A DNA stretch of 64,000 bases from Apus apus. Taxonomy: Eukaryota; Chordata; Aves; Apodiformes; Apodidae. Under the pieces are notes generated by a model that was given only the letters and a program-made list of their open reading frames with translations, was not told where the DNA came from and ran no database searches. Position numbers and translations under genes: made by a program. The stretch's first letter is position 1, and each line of letters begins with the position of its first letter. Positions 40,101-64,000 of this stretch are shown here, in pieces. The stretch lies in the NCBI RefSeq assembly GCF_020740795.1, contig NC_067312.1, positions 70,142,905 to 70,206,904 of the forward strand, read 5' to 3'.

Positions 40101-42694
40101 TCCTGGTGCAGAAGTTCTAGCTGATGTACAGTTTTGATAATAGATCCTGTCATGCCCCTCTTGTCCCAGAGTTATTATTTCCTGCCATAGGTACTTATCC
40201 TCTGCTCCTTTTGCTCCTGGCCCAGCTAGCATGGGACGCAAATGCCCTCCTCAAGCTCTTCTACAGATGCAGAGATAAGTAGGCATTTCTGGCAGCTGGT
40301 GTGTGTGGATGCATAGAAAGGGAAGTGTAAGGACCTCAGTACACATTTCAAAATGTATTTCTTAACGTGGCAAAGAAAGCACGTGGCTTGGTTTCTGCTA
40401 CTTCCTTGGTTATTTTTAGTTAAAAGTTTTCTGCATTAATGTTTTCAGTCTGCCTCTTAATACACATTTTAAACCCACTGTTGCTTGCAAATTGCTTAAT
40501 AATACTTTACATTTCCTCTGAATTAAAACCAGATTGAAAATCTGAAGAAGAGTAAAGATGAAGCTTATGTAATGGCAGATGCCTTCAGAATTGCATTTGA
40601 GCAGCAGCTAATGCAGAGGAAGGACCAAGCCCTGAGGCTTGCAGAAGTGATAAAGATTAAGAAGGAAACAAAATTTATGAACTGGAGACGGCTGAAAGAT
40701 GATGGTAACTGGGCATGCTCTGTGTCTGTGAGGGTTGACTAGAAATGAGTTAGCTGACAAGTGGCACAAGCAGACTTTCTCAGGGGGTGGTTCTGTTTTA
40801 AATGTTGGCTGGGGTTTCTGAAGAGATGAGAAAAAAGGAACAAAATTATGTCAAAATGGTAAACACGTTAAATAGAGTGTCACGTAGTTGAAGAATCCGC
40901 TGCAAGTTTCGCCTGTGTCATGTAAGGTAGATAAGGGGAATATATAAACACTTCTGTAGGACATTGGAACTACCAGTCTAGGCTTTTAATGCAACCTTTT
41001 TTTTTTTTTAATTGCACATTCATGAACTGTATTATATGAGTAAAAAACATGCAAGAATAAATAAGCCGTTGCCAGGGTGACGATACCATTCTGTATGTTA
41101 AAAATGTTTATGATGAAAACAGCACAGAAAAGCTCACAATGTGGCAAGTTTAGCCTGGGCGTTGCTATCAGCCATTTGATGTGCTGGGCTTTTTTTCACA
41201 AGCTCTATATAAGAGTTAAGGAAGGAGGAGCAAATGCAAAAAAAATATATATATACTGAGCTTTTTTCTGGCTTTTGAAAGCGTTGTTCATTTAGAAAAT
41301 ACTCAGTTTTGAAAACATTTGTGTCTACCTTGGTATTTATTATTATTCCTCCACTTAACGTTGTTACAAAGTGAATTACAAAGCACTCTGTAAAGGAGGA
41401 AAAATTCTAACTACCCTTCTCTTCATTAAGAAAAAGGATAAAGAGAAGTATTTAAGTGCTTCTGGCATGGTAGCAGAATTTAGAAACAGCACCTCCGGAT
41501 ACATTCGTGTCAGCCACTGACCTGCAGGTGTCAGCCTAAGAAGTTTGGTGGGTCTTCTAGATCCCTTTAGCACCCTCGGGATGCAATGCTAAGCCAGCAT
41601 ACATCTTACATGTTTCCCCTGTACCAACATCATTGCTTCCAAGCTCTATATGCTGATACATACGTTAAATAATTTTCATGTATTTTAATCTTTTTAGAAA
41701 CCTTAAGAAACTTTTAAACAGCCTGTGTCAAAGAATCTTCCCCCCCTCCTCAGGCTACCTACTGCTTAAAAACAAATTACCATGACTTATTATTTAACAG
41801 GAGGCTCAAAGAGTATTTTCCATACAGCAAAACAGATTTTTCTTTTCAGTTTGCCCATCTATATGATGAAAGGTCTGCTTAGCATTTAAGGGATGCCAAG
41901 GGTGGTGCTGCATGCACCTAATCTGCTGTATTTTCTATGTACAATGGGAGGTGTGGCTCAGACTGCCCTTTCAGAGGAGGTAATTCAGAATACAGCTTCA
42001 CACATGCCCTTTTTATCCCAAAGTAGGGTTGGCTGCTTGGTTGGTTTGTTTCTTCCAAAGCAATTCCACGGTTCACTGTACTTTTTATTTTCCTTAGGGC
42101 ACGTCAATCTACACAGGAGCAAAACCAGGCTGGGACAGAAACTATCCAGGCTGCTCTCATCAGATGTGGACGGCAGGAGAGTTGAAGAGCTAGACAATCC
42201 TCACGAAATCCTGAAGATACTGATAGATTTGGTTAGCATTTCGTTAAGCTGCTCATCTTTCAGCCCTCAGGGGAGCAAAACACAACTGTCCACCTGCCTA
42301 CACTGCCTTGCTCTTCGCTTATAAACGACTTCCTCCTCTTTCTCTTTTAAACCAACAGGTGAATGACAAAGAGGAGGCTCTGGCTCACCAAAGAAAGGTG
42401 AGTTACATGCTGGCTCGCGCGATGGAGAGGCAGGAGGCTGTTCGGGGACAGGATAACGGGAATGGCACTCTGCACAGCCGTCCACGCAAAGCCCAGGGCT
42501 CAGCGGGCCCCTCAGATGCCCGCCGCCAAAACCTGGGCTCCCAGCACGCCGCTCCTCCGGCGCCCGCCGCAAAAACGCTGGAAAACGCGGCGAAAACGCT
42601 TCGAAAATCGCACTCCTGGCCCGCAGGGACCCGGCCCTGCCAGGGCGGTAACCCACGCGCAACCGCAGAGCAAACGGTCGTCATCTCTGTATAG
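30827..42694 (+). CDS. CCDC125: CCDC125 (coiled-coil domain containing 125), 11 coding exons
   Basis: Exons are 30827-31097, 32617-32696, 34085-34171, 35058-35135, 35766-35851, 37921-38003, 38791-38906, 39445-39552, 40533-40704, 42098-42231 and 42359-42694. They join in phase to 516 aa (human 511). CCDC125 (kenae) is a cytoplasmic coiled-coil protein implicated in cell motility. Recognised blocks are [18 protein letters not shown] at the start, [14 protein letters not shown] with [18 protein letters not shown], and [17 protein letters not shown]. These are followed by [20 protein letters not shown] (a Cys-rich hinge), [39 protein letters not shown] and a final [10 protein letters not shown]. 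Heptad-rich coiled coil runs from roughly residue 100 to 350. The tail coded by the last exon is much more GC-rich and diverged than the rest. The last exon ends 12 bases before an AATAAA. Intron 6 contains a 20-A run at 38724. Confidence 0.95.
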
Positions 42695-42705
42695 CCACCC
42701 GCGGG

Positions 42706-42711
42706 AATAAA
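42706..42711 (+). terminator. CCDC125 poly(A) signal AATAAA
   Basis: The hexamer lies 12 bases past the CCDC125 stop codon, so the 3' UTR would be very short and cleavage would fall at the start of the adjacent minisatellite. Confidence 0.6.
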
Positions 42712-42726
42712 CTCCTTTTGGGCAGA

Positions 42727-43298
42727 GATCCCGTGGGAACGTCCTGAGAGCATCCCCTGGGAAGGGCCTGAGCGCATCCCCTGGGAAGGGCCTGAGAGCA
42801 TCCCCTGGGAACGGCCTGAGCACATCCCCTGGGAACGGCCTGATCCCATCCCCTGGGAACGGCCTGATCCCATCCCCTGGGAACGGCCTGATCCCATCCC
42901 CTGGGAAGGGCCTGAGCACATCCCCTGGGAACGGCCTGATCCCATCCCCTGGGAACGGCCTGAGCACATCCCCTGGGAACGGCCTGATCCCATCCCCTGG
43001 GAAGGGCCTGAGCACATCCCCTGGGAAGGGCCTGAGCATTCCCTGGGAACGGCCTGAGCGCATCCCCTGGGAACGGCCTGAGAGCATCCCCTGGGAACGG
43101 CCTGAGAGCATCCCCTGGGAACGGCCTGAGAGCATCCCGTGGGAACGGCCTGAGAGCATCCCCTGGGAACGGCCTGAGCGCATCCCCTGGGAACGGCCTG
43201 AGCATCCCCTGGAAACGGCCTGAGCGCATCCCCTGGGAACGGCCTGAGCGCATCCCCTGGGAATGGCCTGAGCGCATCCCCTGGGAAGGGCCCGCGCA
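42727..43298. repeat. GC-rich minisatellite, ~24 copies of a 24-bp unit
   Basis: The unit is CATCCCCTGGGAACGGCCTG plus a variable four-base end (AGCG, AGAG, AGCA or ATCC). I count about 24 copies, with sub-variants such as AAGGG for AACGG, two 22-base units and isolated substitutions. Runs of like variants (ATCC in the first third, AGAG later) suggest local expansion. As the period is a multiple of three, long artificial open frames arise on the minus strand. It fills the gap between the CCDC125 poly(A) signal and the ZFYVE16 CpG island. Confidence 0.95.
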
Positions 43299-43329
43299 CC
43301 CCGCGGGGCAGCGGCACCGCCTGTGGCGA

Positions 43330-44110
43330 TGCCGGAAGAGCGCGGGAACTGTTGCCTTGGCGGAGCAGCCCCCCGGTAGTGGATGGCACGGCCATTTCGG
43401 GGCTCTCCGTTGCCTGAGCCCTCACTTCTCCCAAACCCCGGATTCCCGGGAATTCGGCGTCACCTCGGGGGGGGAGCGGGGCCAGCGCTCCGAGCGATCT
43501 GCGCAGGCGCGGGGCTCCGTGGGGGCGGGGCGGGTTTCCCTGGGGGCGGGGCCGAGCCCCTCCTGAGGGCGGGGCCGCGCATGCGCCGAGCGGCGCCGGG
43601 CGCGCGAAGAAGGGGCCGTGACGCCGCGGGCGGGAGGGGCGGCCCTGAGGGAACCGGCGGCGGCCGCCGCGGGGCGGGAGCGGCCTCGCTCCTCCTGCCG
43701 CTCCTCCTGCCGCTCCTCCTGCTCCTGCCGCTCCTCCTGCTCCTGCCGCTCCTCCTGCCTCTCGGGGCTCTGCACCGCCGCCTGGGGGTGAGGACGTGGG
43801 GGGCGGTGACGGGGGTCCACCCGCCCGGCGGCCTGCTCGGGCCGGCAGCCGCGGCCTCCCGGGACACCCGCTGTGGGGGGGAGCGCGGGGCTGCCCCGCG
43901 GAGCTGCCGCCGGCTGCCGTGGGGCCCTGAGGGGCCCTGCCCCCTGAGGGGACCCGCCGCGGGCCCGGGGATTTCCGTGGGGACGCGCGGCGGGGCTGTG
44001 AGCGGCCGCGGTGCCGGCTGTCCCCGAGGCCGAGCGGCTCCCGGCAGCGCTGCCCTCAGCCCCGTTCTGTGGGCGCTGCCTGCTGCCTTTCTCTTGCCCG
44101 ATCTCTCGGC
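43330..44110 (+). promoter_or_regulatory. CpG-island promoter and probable non-coding exon 1 of ZFYVE16
   Basis: The island holds GC boxes (around 43521-43531, 43542-43552 and 43567-43575). It also has a perfect NRF1 palindrome GCGCATGCGC at 43577-43586. A consensus-like donor, CCTGGGG/GTGAGG, at 43787/43788 would close a non-coding first exon of roughly 190 bases. No TATA box is seen. Long GC-rich open frames here lack any domain and are taken as chance. Confidence 0.6.
43689..43760 (+). repeat. Short CTCCTGCCG-type tandem repeat in ZFYVE16 5' region
   Basis: Repeats of CTCCTGCCG and CTCCTGCTC run for about 70 bases. On the transcribed strand of the putative 5' UTR this is a pyrimidine-rich, TOP-like but imperfect tract. 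Confidence 0.75.
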
Positions 44111-47100
44111 CGAGCAAAGTGCCCCAAACTGGCGCTTATTCCGGGCCTGAGGAAGGGGTTGTGTGCTTCAGGAGTGACAAGACCGTCGTGAGTCGGGGAA
44201 ACTTTGTGCAAGAAGAGTTTTACCCTCTCGGCAGAACCGGTGGATGCGCTCTTTGGAAAGGGAAAACGGTGATGAGACAAAAACCTGTGTGGTGTTTTAG
44301 CCTGCAGCTGGCTACGGGCTCACTGTAGCCACTGGCTGCGTGGTGCTCTCACAGCACTTCATGCTGTGTAGTCTGTATTAGGTTGCTTAGGTGGATTAAT
44401 TGCCCCTGAAGGTTTAGAGATACTGGTGGTATTTTTGCTTGTTCCTGTTCCATTTATTTTGCTGTAGGGTACAGAGTGTAATGGACGTGCTTACACCATA
44501 CATCTACAGGCATTAAATGTTTTAAGACGTGCTTTAGGATGAACTGGGAAACATTCCCAGTCTATATTGAAATACAAGCTTTAGTGGCAGAGAAGTGGTT
44601 ATTATTACATTTTGGAGAAACAAGTAGGGTACAGAAAAAGATCCAGCTGACTGTCAGTACTAAATGTACTAGTTAGTAATTACACAAATCAGAGCAGATG
44701 AGAATGTTGAGGGAACACTGACTTCTGTTGAGGAATGATCTTTCAGACCTGATGTAATAATCATGTTCTCATGACTCAGTTGCTAATGCTGAGTAATAAA
44801 TGCTGATACGACCAATGGTGATGGCACTGGGGGCAACTTGTGAGAGTCATTTGTTCAGCTGAGCAAGTGGATTCTTCAGCTGTGGGTCTGGCTGCTGATG
44901 TGTTGGAGCACTGCTGAAAATCAGTACTGGCTGACAAGTTTTTTTTATGTGGTATGAATGATACTGTTTTCTGTTCACAGAAGCACTGACAAATTACTGT
45001 GGATGAGCAGAAGAACAATCTCCAGGGACTGAAATTATGTCAGGATAGAGTTGTTTTGATGGGTGTTGGTGATGATATAAAGCAATCTGTAAGAGTTCTG
45101 TTCTGAAAAAGTTGTGTTGAACTAACAGAATTTTACTCTTTTAAGTAAAGCAGGTTAGTTTTTTGCAGTGTGCCCCATAATCTTTTCCTTAAGTGTCTGA
45201 AAACTTCTGCAACTTTTGTCTTTAACCCCTGATTTAGCTAGACATTTGCAATGGCAGCAGACACTGCGGGTTTTGGGTTGGATAATATATTGTCTTGTTC
45301 AGCAAGAATGATTTTGGCTTTTATTTGACAACACTTAGTTTTTCACAAAGCATTTGTTCAGTTGCAATGAACTTCCCTGTTAGGCTGATTGCTGACGAAC
45401 TCCAGGGGAAGTTGTACCCTTAGTTTTTGTTGGGGTTTTTTTGTCTGCAGAGCCTCAAGCCTGTGGGTAGGTGTATGGTGTAGGGATGTTGGAGGGAGGT
45501 GAGCAGGAGAGAGCTGCTAATTAATTAAATAACCTCCGGGTGGCAGAAGAGGTAGGCTGTGATTGATGAGCACTTCTATAATCCTAAGAACTTTGATAGT
45601 TCTTAATGGTTGTGTTTCTTTCAGAGGCTTTGTTCTAGCTGTGGCAGTTGCTGGGGGGTAAGCTGGAAAAAACTTGTTAAATCCTGTTATGAGGACAAAT
45701 GCTTCATTATAGCTTCCTGCTCAGGCTAAATATAATTATTAAACACAATCATGGACCTGAAATAATGTAACTTTGGAGTGAGCAAAAAGACTTTCTTGAT
45801 AACCTAGAATTAAGATGACTATTGTGGTCAGCTTTCTGGAGTGAAGACCTGTGTGTTTATCTCTAAACCTGATCTTGTGCTGGTTTAGCATTCTCCATAT
45901 AGAAGTAGGCCTGGATTCTGCAGTGCTAATTAGCTGTAATTGTGGAGATCTGGTAATGCCTAAGTATATTCACACCACAGAGACTGTTTTTCAGGGATTC
46001 TTAAGCATCGAAAAGCAGCTTGTCATCGGGCATTAAACTTGTTAGCTGGTAATAATTAACATCCATTTTATTTTACACTTTATCGCCACTGAAAACTGCT
46101 AACTACCTCCATTTAGAAGGACTGTATTTGGAAAAAAAAAAAATCCAACCTGTAACTTGCCCTTTCTCTATCTAACAGGGAGTGTGTTGAGAAGTTGCTG
46201 GTGGAATGTTGGTTTTGAACTCTGGAATCTATGGTTGTTATGTTAGAAGTGACTTATAAAGGTTATAAAATAAGTGACCTATGAAGTGTTTTTAAATGCA
46301 CTTATGCTCCAGTCATCCAAATCACAGTGTTTGCTTCCCTTAGGTAACAGGTTTTGTGTAGTTGAATTATTGCCTCTGTTTCTTAAGACTCTGTCTTTAA
46401 GCAATTTAAAGTGCAGTATTAGGAGTTTGCCAGAGACCAAGCCTCATCTGACTGGACAGACAATGCAACCAACGTTAGCTAGTCCATTTTGTTCCATAAA
46501 GTGATATTCTGTCTGGAATCTGAAGAATACTCGGTTAACGAAGAGTTGACTGTTAACTGGGCAGAAAAAAATGGATCTCTGCCAACCCATGGAAGGCTGT
46601 GATGAGTGTGTTCTTTTCTTCAAGTGAGATTGGCTCCTACTTAAGAAAGTGAGATGTACGTAAGGACTAATGATGTGATGAGAATTGATTACTTGAAATG
46701 GTGTAAAGTATTCAGAATGTGACCTGTGCCTGTCCATCAGTATGTCAGCTTTGTTTTTCTGGCTTAAGAAGTATTAAGTGAGCACCCCAGCACTTCTCTT
46801 GACGTTAGGCCTTGTAGCTTACTCCTACAGTAGATAGTCAGATGTCTTAAGGAAACACCTGACCTAGTGGGCTTAATTCAGCACAGCAATCTGTGAAAGT
46901 AAATACCTAAAACTAAATATAAAGAAAACATTTTTTATATTTTTTTAAAATAAAAGCTAGTGGTGTCGTTGAGATAGCCAAACAGAATTAATTTCAGAGG
47001 ACATCTTTAATTTATTGGTTTGTTTCTTTCATTCACAAGTAGTGTTTTTAAAAATACATGTCAGATTTTAAAAGTACTAAAATCCTGATTGTGGTGAATT

Positions 47101-49670
47101 GGGAGCTGACTTTGAAGGGCTGTAACTCTGCGAGCAGTGTTCCATCTAGGCATTAAGAGAGAAGCAGCCATATTTACATCTCCATGCTAGGACCTTGTGC
47201 TAAGTTAGTGTGTGTTTCTTTTTGGAGACCTGTTTTTATGGAGAAACAAGCAGAATCCAACTTCATTCACCCTCTCAAATATACTACTTTCTAACTTTTT
47301 TGCTCCTGGACCTGCCTTCTTGTGGGGTGAGCTGAAAGTGGGTGCCAGTACAAACAAAGGCTTGGGGAGTGTGTGGCTGGAGAGTTGTGAGGGGCCATGA
47401 CCACCACCTCCTTTCATGACAGCTGTTGGTCTGCACATTAGCTGTAACTGAAGTTGTATCTGACTAGTAAGGCTGTATAGTATACCTCTACACAGAATAA
47501 AAATCACCATTATGTATTTCTTGATCCCCAGTTTTCTCATAATCCCTCAATATTTCTAGTTCATATGATTTGCCAGATAAATCTTGACCATCAGTTTTGT
47601 TGCTGTTCATAAGTGCAGGCTTTAAGGATGGGATCTGTACTTCAATGTATCTTAATCATAGAATGGTTTGGGTTGGAAAGGGCCTTAAAGGTCATCTACT
47701 TCCAACCAAATGAATCACCAAAAGCTGTTAACCTTGTAAGGTTTTTACCTGAAATAACTTTCAAGTTGTAATTTCCCCCTTGCCAGGCCTTTGTGAAATA
47801 AGCTGATTGTTACGGACAATAATTGTATTCAAATAAGTGTATGCATTAAGTATGTACTTGTTGCTGTTGGATGCTCGTCAGATAGCTGTGTGAGACCTTG
47901 AGGTGTTATGCAGCATGCTGAAGACCAATGGAGTGCCTGTTTCATGGGCATGGTTATCAATACTATCATATATTCAAATTGTTTAATTTTTGCTTACCAG
48001 TAGGCATAAAGTACTGCATTAAGTTGTGATGCATACATACCCTTTGTTTCACCATTCGTGGGCTTGGCAAGTCTCTCTTTGAATGATGTATTAGTTTTAA
48101 AAAATGTTCTTGTCACATGCATATTGTGGTAATAAATGAATGCATCTGATCTGAACCATTTGGTGAGAGGAAACCTTATACCTCAGTGGAGTATGCAAGA
48201 CATAAAGCTGTGTAGCTGCAGGGTAGCTGAAGTGATAGCAGGGGATTGAAGTATTTTGTTGGGCTCTGAGCTTTGAAAAGAGACAGTACGAGGTGGTCAA
48301 AGTACATTGAATAGGTTAGGGTGTGGGACTAAATGCACTGACAGGAGTAGAAGGAAAACTAGAGACAACTCCACAGGACTAGTATCCAAACATTACACTA
48401 AAGGGATTTGAGTCCATGCAGTTTACTTCAGGGACGTGTAAAGAACTTCTTGATTATATGTTATAGGTAATTGCACACGACGGGTGTTCAGACATGAAAA
48501 AGGTGTGGAATTAGAAAGCACTTCAGAGTGACCAAAAACTTACAGCGTTGGGTGTCTAGTAATCTTTGTTAAACAAATGAAACGGGATGTTTTGCGATAG
48601 GGAATGTGAATAACAGATAGCTTTCTGATGAGTTAGTAGGTTTATAAAAAGAGAATTAAAGAAAATATATTTTCTGGGAGGGTCTTAGAAGAAGTTAAGG
48701 AGCCGGCCAATGAGTTTTCTGTTTTGAGTAGAATAGAGATGATAAGCTGAATTACCATGCTGTGTTTGTTGTTTGTTTTTTGTTTTTTTTTCTTCCTGGT
48801 CTTGGAGGAAGGTTTAAGAGGCAGATTTAAAGACAGCTCATTGGTCATCGTGGGGGAGGGGTACTGACCTCAACCTGCTTAAATGCTTTGCAGCTGTGTG
48901 TTAAGATGACTGTTACACTTCAGTGCTTCAGCTGGTTATCTGCTTTATGGCTCTGATATATTTTAAGTGTTAGCCTTTGTTTATTCTTACCTGAAACATT
49001 TGGGCATAGCTTAAAGTAAATTGAGGTTGATTGGCTGGGTTGCTAGGGAACAAAGAGAAATCTGGGTTTTTCAAGTGTCTTGTCCACATACTCAGTGCTG
49101 AACTGGTTGTCAAGTTTGAACTCCTAAAGGAGGTGCTTTTTTTTTTATTTGCTATCACTTCTGCTATCAGAAGGAAACTTTTTATGCTTCCTACAGCAGC
49201 TTAAAGCATGAAATGTCTGGGATTATGTAGGCATCATGCATTAAACTGTTTGCTTGTGTTGCAAGGGTAATGATGGCTTATTCTGGGTTTTTTTTGCATG
49301 TGAGCTGCATGGTGTGAAATGTGTAAGGGGATTAGACTGGAAGATCGTAGTATCCCTTCTGGTTTTAAACTTCCTGGTGTTATAATCCTGTATGACATGT
49401 TTTCATATACGTTTCTTTTTAATAAGGCAGCCTCAATTTCCTGATTTAAGGTAATTTTTTTAGTGTGTTATGCATTGTGTAGTGAGTATACTATAGAGCA
49501 TATTGAGAGTACATAGAGGCTGACAGTCTGCAGTCCTGTTTGTGTTTACACTTATTTTTCATGGAGAGAGGAGTGTTATTGGATGAAACAGAGGTTGTGT
49601 CTTAATAGTAACACTTCAAATTTGGTAAGAGCAAAAAGCTGTGAATGAAATGCTGTGTTTTTCTTTTTAG
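43788..49670 (+). other. Probable ZFYVE16 intron 1
   Basis: About 5.9 kb lies between the putative donor at 43788 and the acceptor TTTCTTTTTAG at 49660-49670. It has no recognisable coding or RNA gene. The only repeat seen is a short CR1 tail (47653-47710). The exon after the acceptor begins at 49671 with 39 untranslated bases before the ATG. Confidence 0.5.
47653..47710 (-). mobile_element. CR1 LINE 3'-end fragment
   Basis: AATCATAGAATGGTTTGGGT followed by TGGAAAGGGCCTTAAAGGTC and a TTCCAACC end matches the reverse complement of the CR1 3' terminus. Only about 58 bases survive. It is antisense to ZFYVE16. Confidence 0.85.
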
Positions 49671-49685
49671 GCTTAAGAAGGCTAA

Positions 49686-63934
<14,249 letters not shown>

Positions 63935-64000
63935 GTATGTATTTTTAATGTCTAACTTTGTATTTTGTATTCTTGCTGATCTTTAAAGCCAGAAGTTAAT

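Noticed and set aside
42403-43434. A 343-aa minus-strand frame with repeated GRSQGM/PFPGD-type units
   Set aside because: It is the 24-bp tandem repeat read in frame. All three minus frames give similar repeats, which argues against a selected protein.
43383-44150. GC-rich 255-aa and 231-aa overlapping frames in the ZFYVE16 CpG island
   Set aside because: Low-complexity Arg/Pro/Leu frames, open on both strands because stops are rare in GC-rich DNA. No homology was recognised.

Overview
This is vertebrate nuclear DNA, almost certainly from a bird. The evidence is split genes with GT-AG introns, CpG-island promoters, and CR1 as the only interspersed-repeat family I recognise. Three complete genes can be assembled exon by exon with consistent splice phase (RAD17, AK6, CCDC125). 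A complete CCDC81-like gene precedes them, and the 5' two thirds or so of ZFYVE16 runs off the right edge. RAD17, AK6, CCDC125 and ZFYVE16 map to human 5q13-q14, which corresponds largely to the avian Z chromosome, so a Z location is likely. That is inference.

Layout. 1-2.0 kb: GC-rich DNA with no recognised gene, one weak exon candidate and a CR1 tail. 2.0-2.4 kb: a collapsed mosaic copy of CCDC81-like exons. 2.45-6.24 kb (-): an intact 11-exon CCDC81-like gene, about 475 aa with two HU-type domains. 7.2-9.05 kb: an internally deleted CR1. 11.0-26.7 kb (-): RAD17, 16 coding exons, 691 aa. 26.6-27.6 kb: a CpG island shared head-to-head by RAD17 and AK6, holding a 20-copy G-rich minisatellite. 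27.4-29.3 kb (+): AK6, 5 exons, 171 aa. 30.3-31.1 kb: CpG island of CCDC125. 30.8-42.7 kb (+): CCDC125, 11 coding exons, 516 aa. 42.7-43.3 kb: a second GC-rich minisatellite of about 24 copies. 43.3-44.1 kb: CpG island of ZFYVE16. 49.7 kb to the edge (+): ZFYVE16 (endofin), 8 coding exons seen, about 1,098 aa, with a 4.1-kb nearly full-length CR1 in the intron after the second half of its FYVE domain.

Functionally, RAD17 (9-1-1 clamp loader of the DNA-damage checkpoint) and AK6 (nuclear adenylate kinase/ATPase linked to ribosome maturation) share a promoter. CCDC125 is a coiled-coil protein linked to cell motility. ZFYVE16 is an endosomal FYVE protein acting in BMP/TGF-beta signalling. These are unrelated housekeeping-type jobs held together by synteny rather than a pathway. 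The most unusual parts are the CCDC81-like locus with its mosaic remnant, the two GC-rich minisatellites in intergenic or promoter DNA, and gene junctions (CCDC81-like/RAD17 and CCDC125/ZFYVE16) that differ from the human order.
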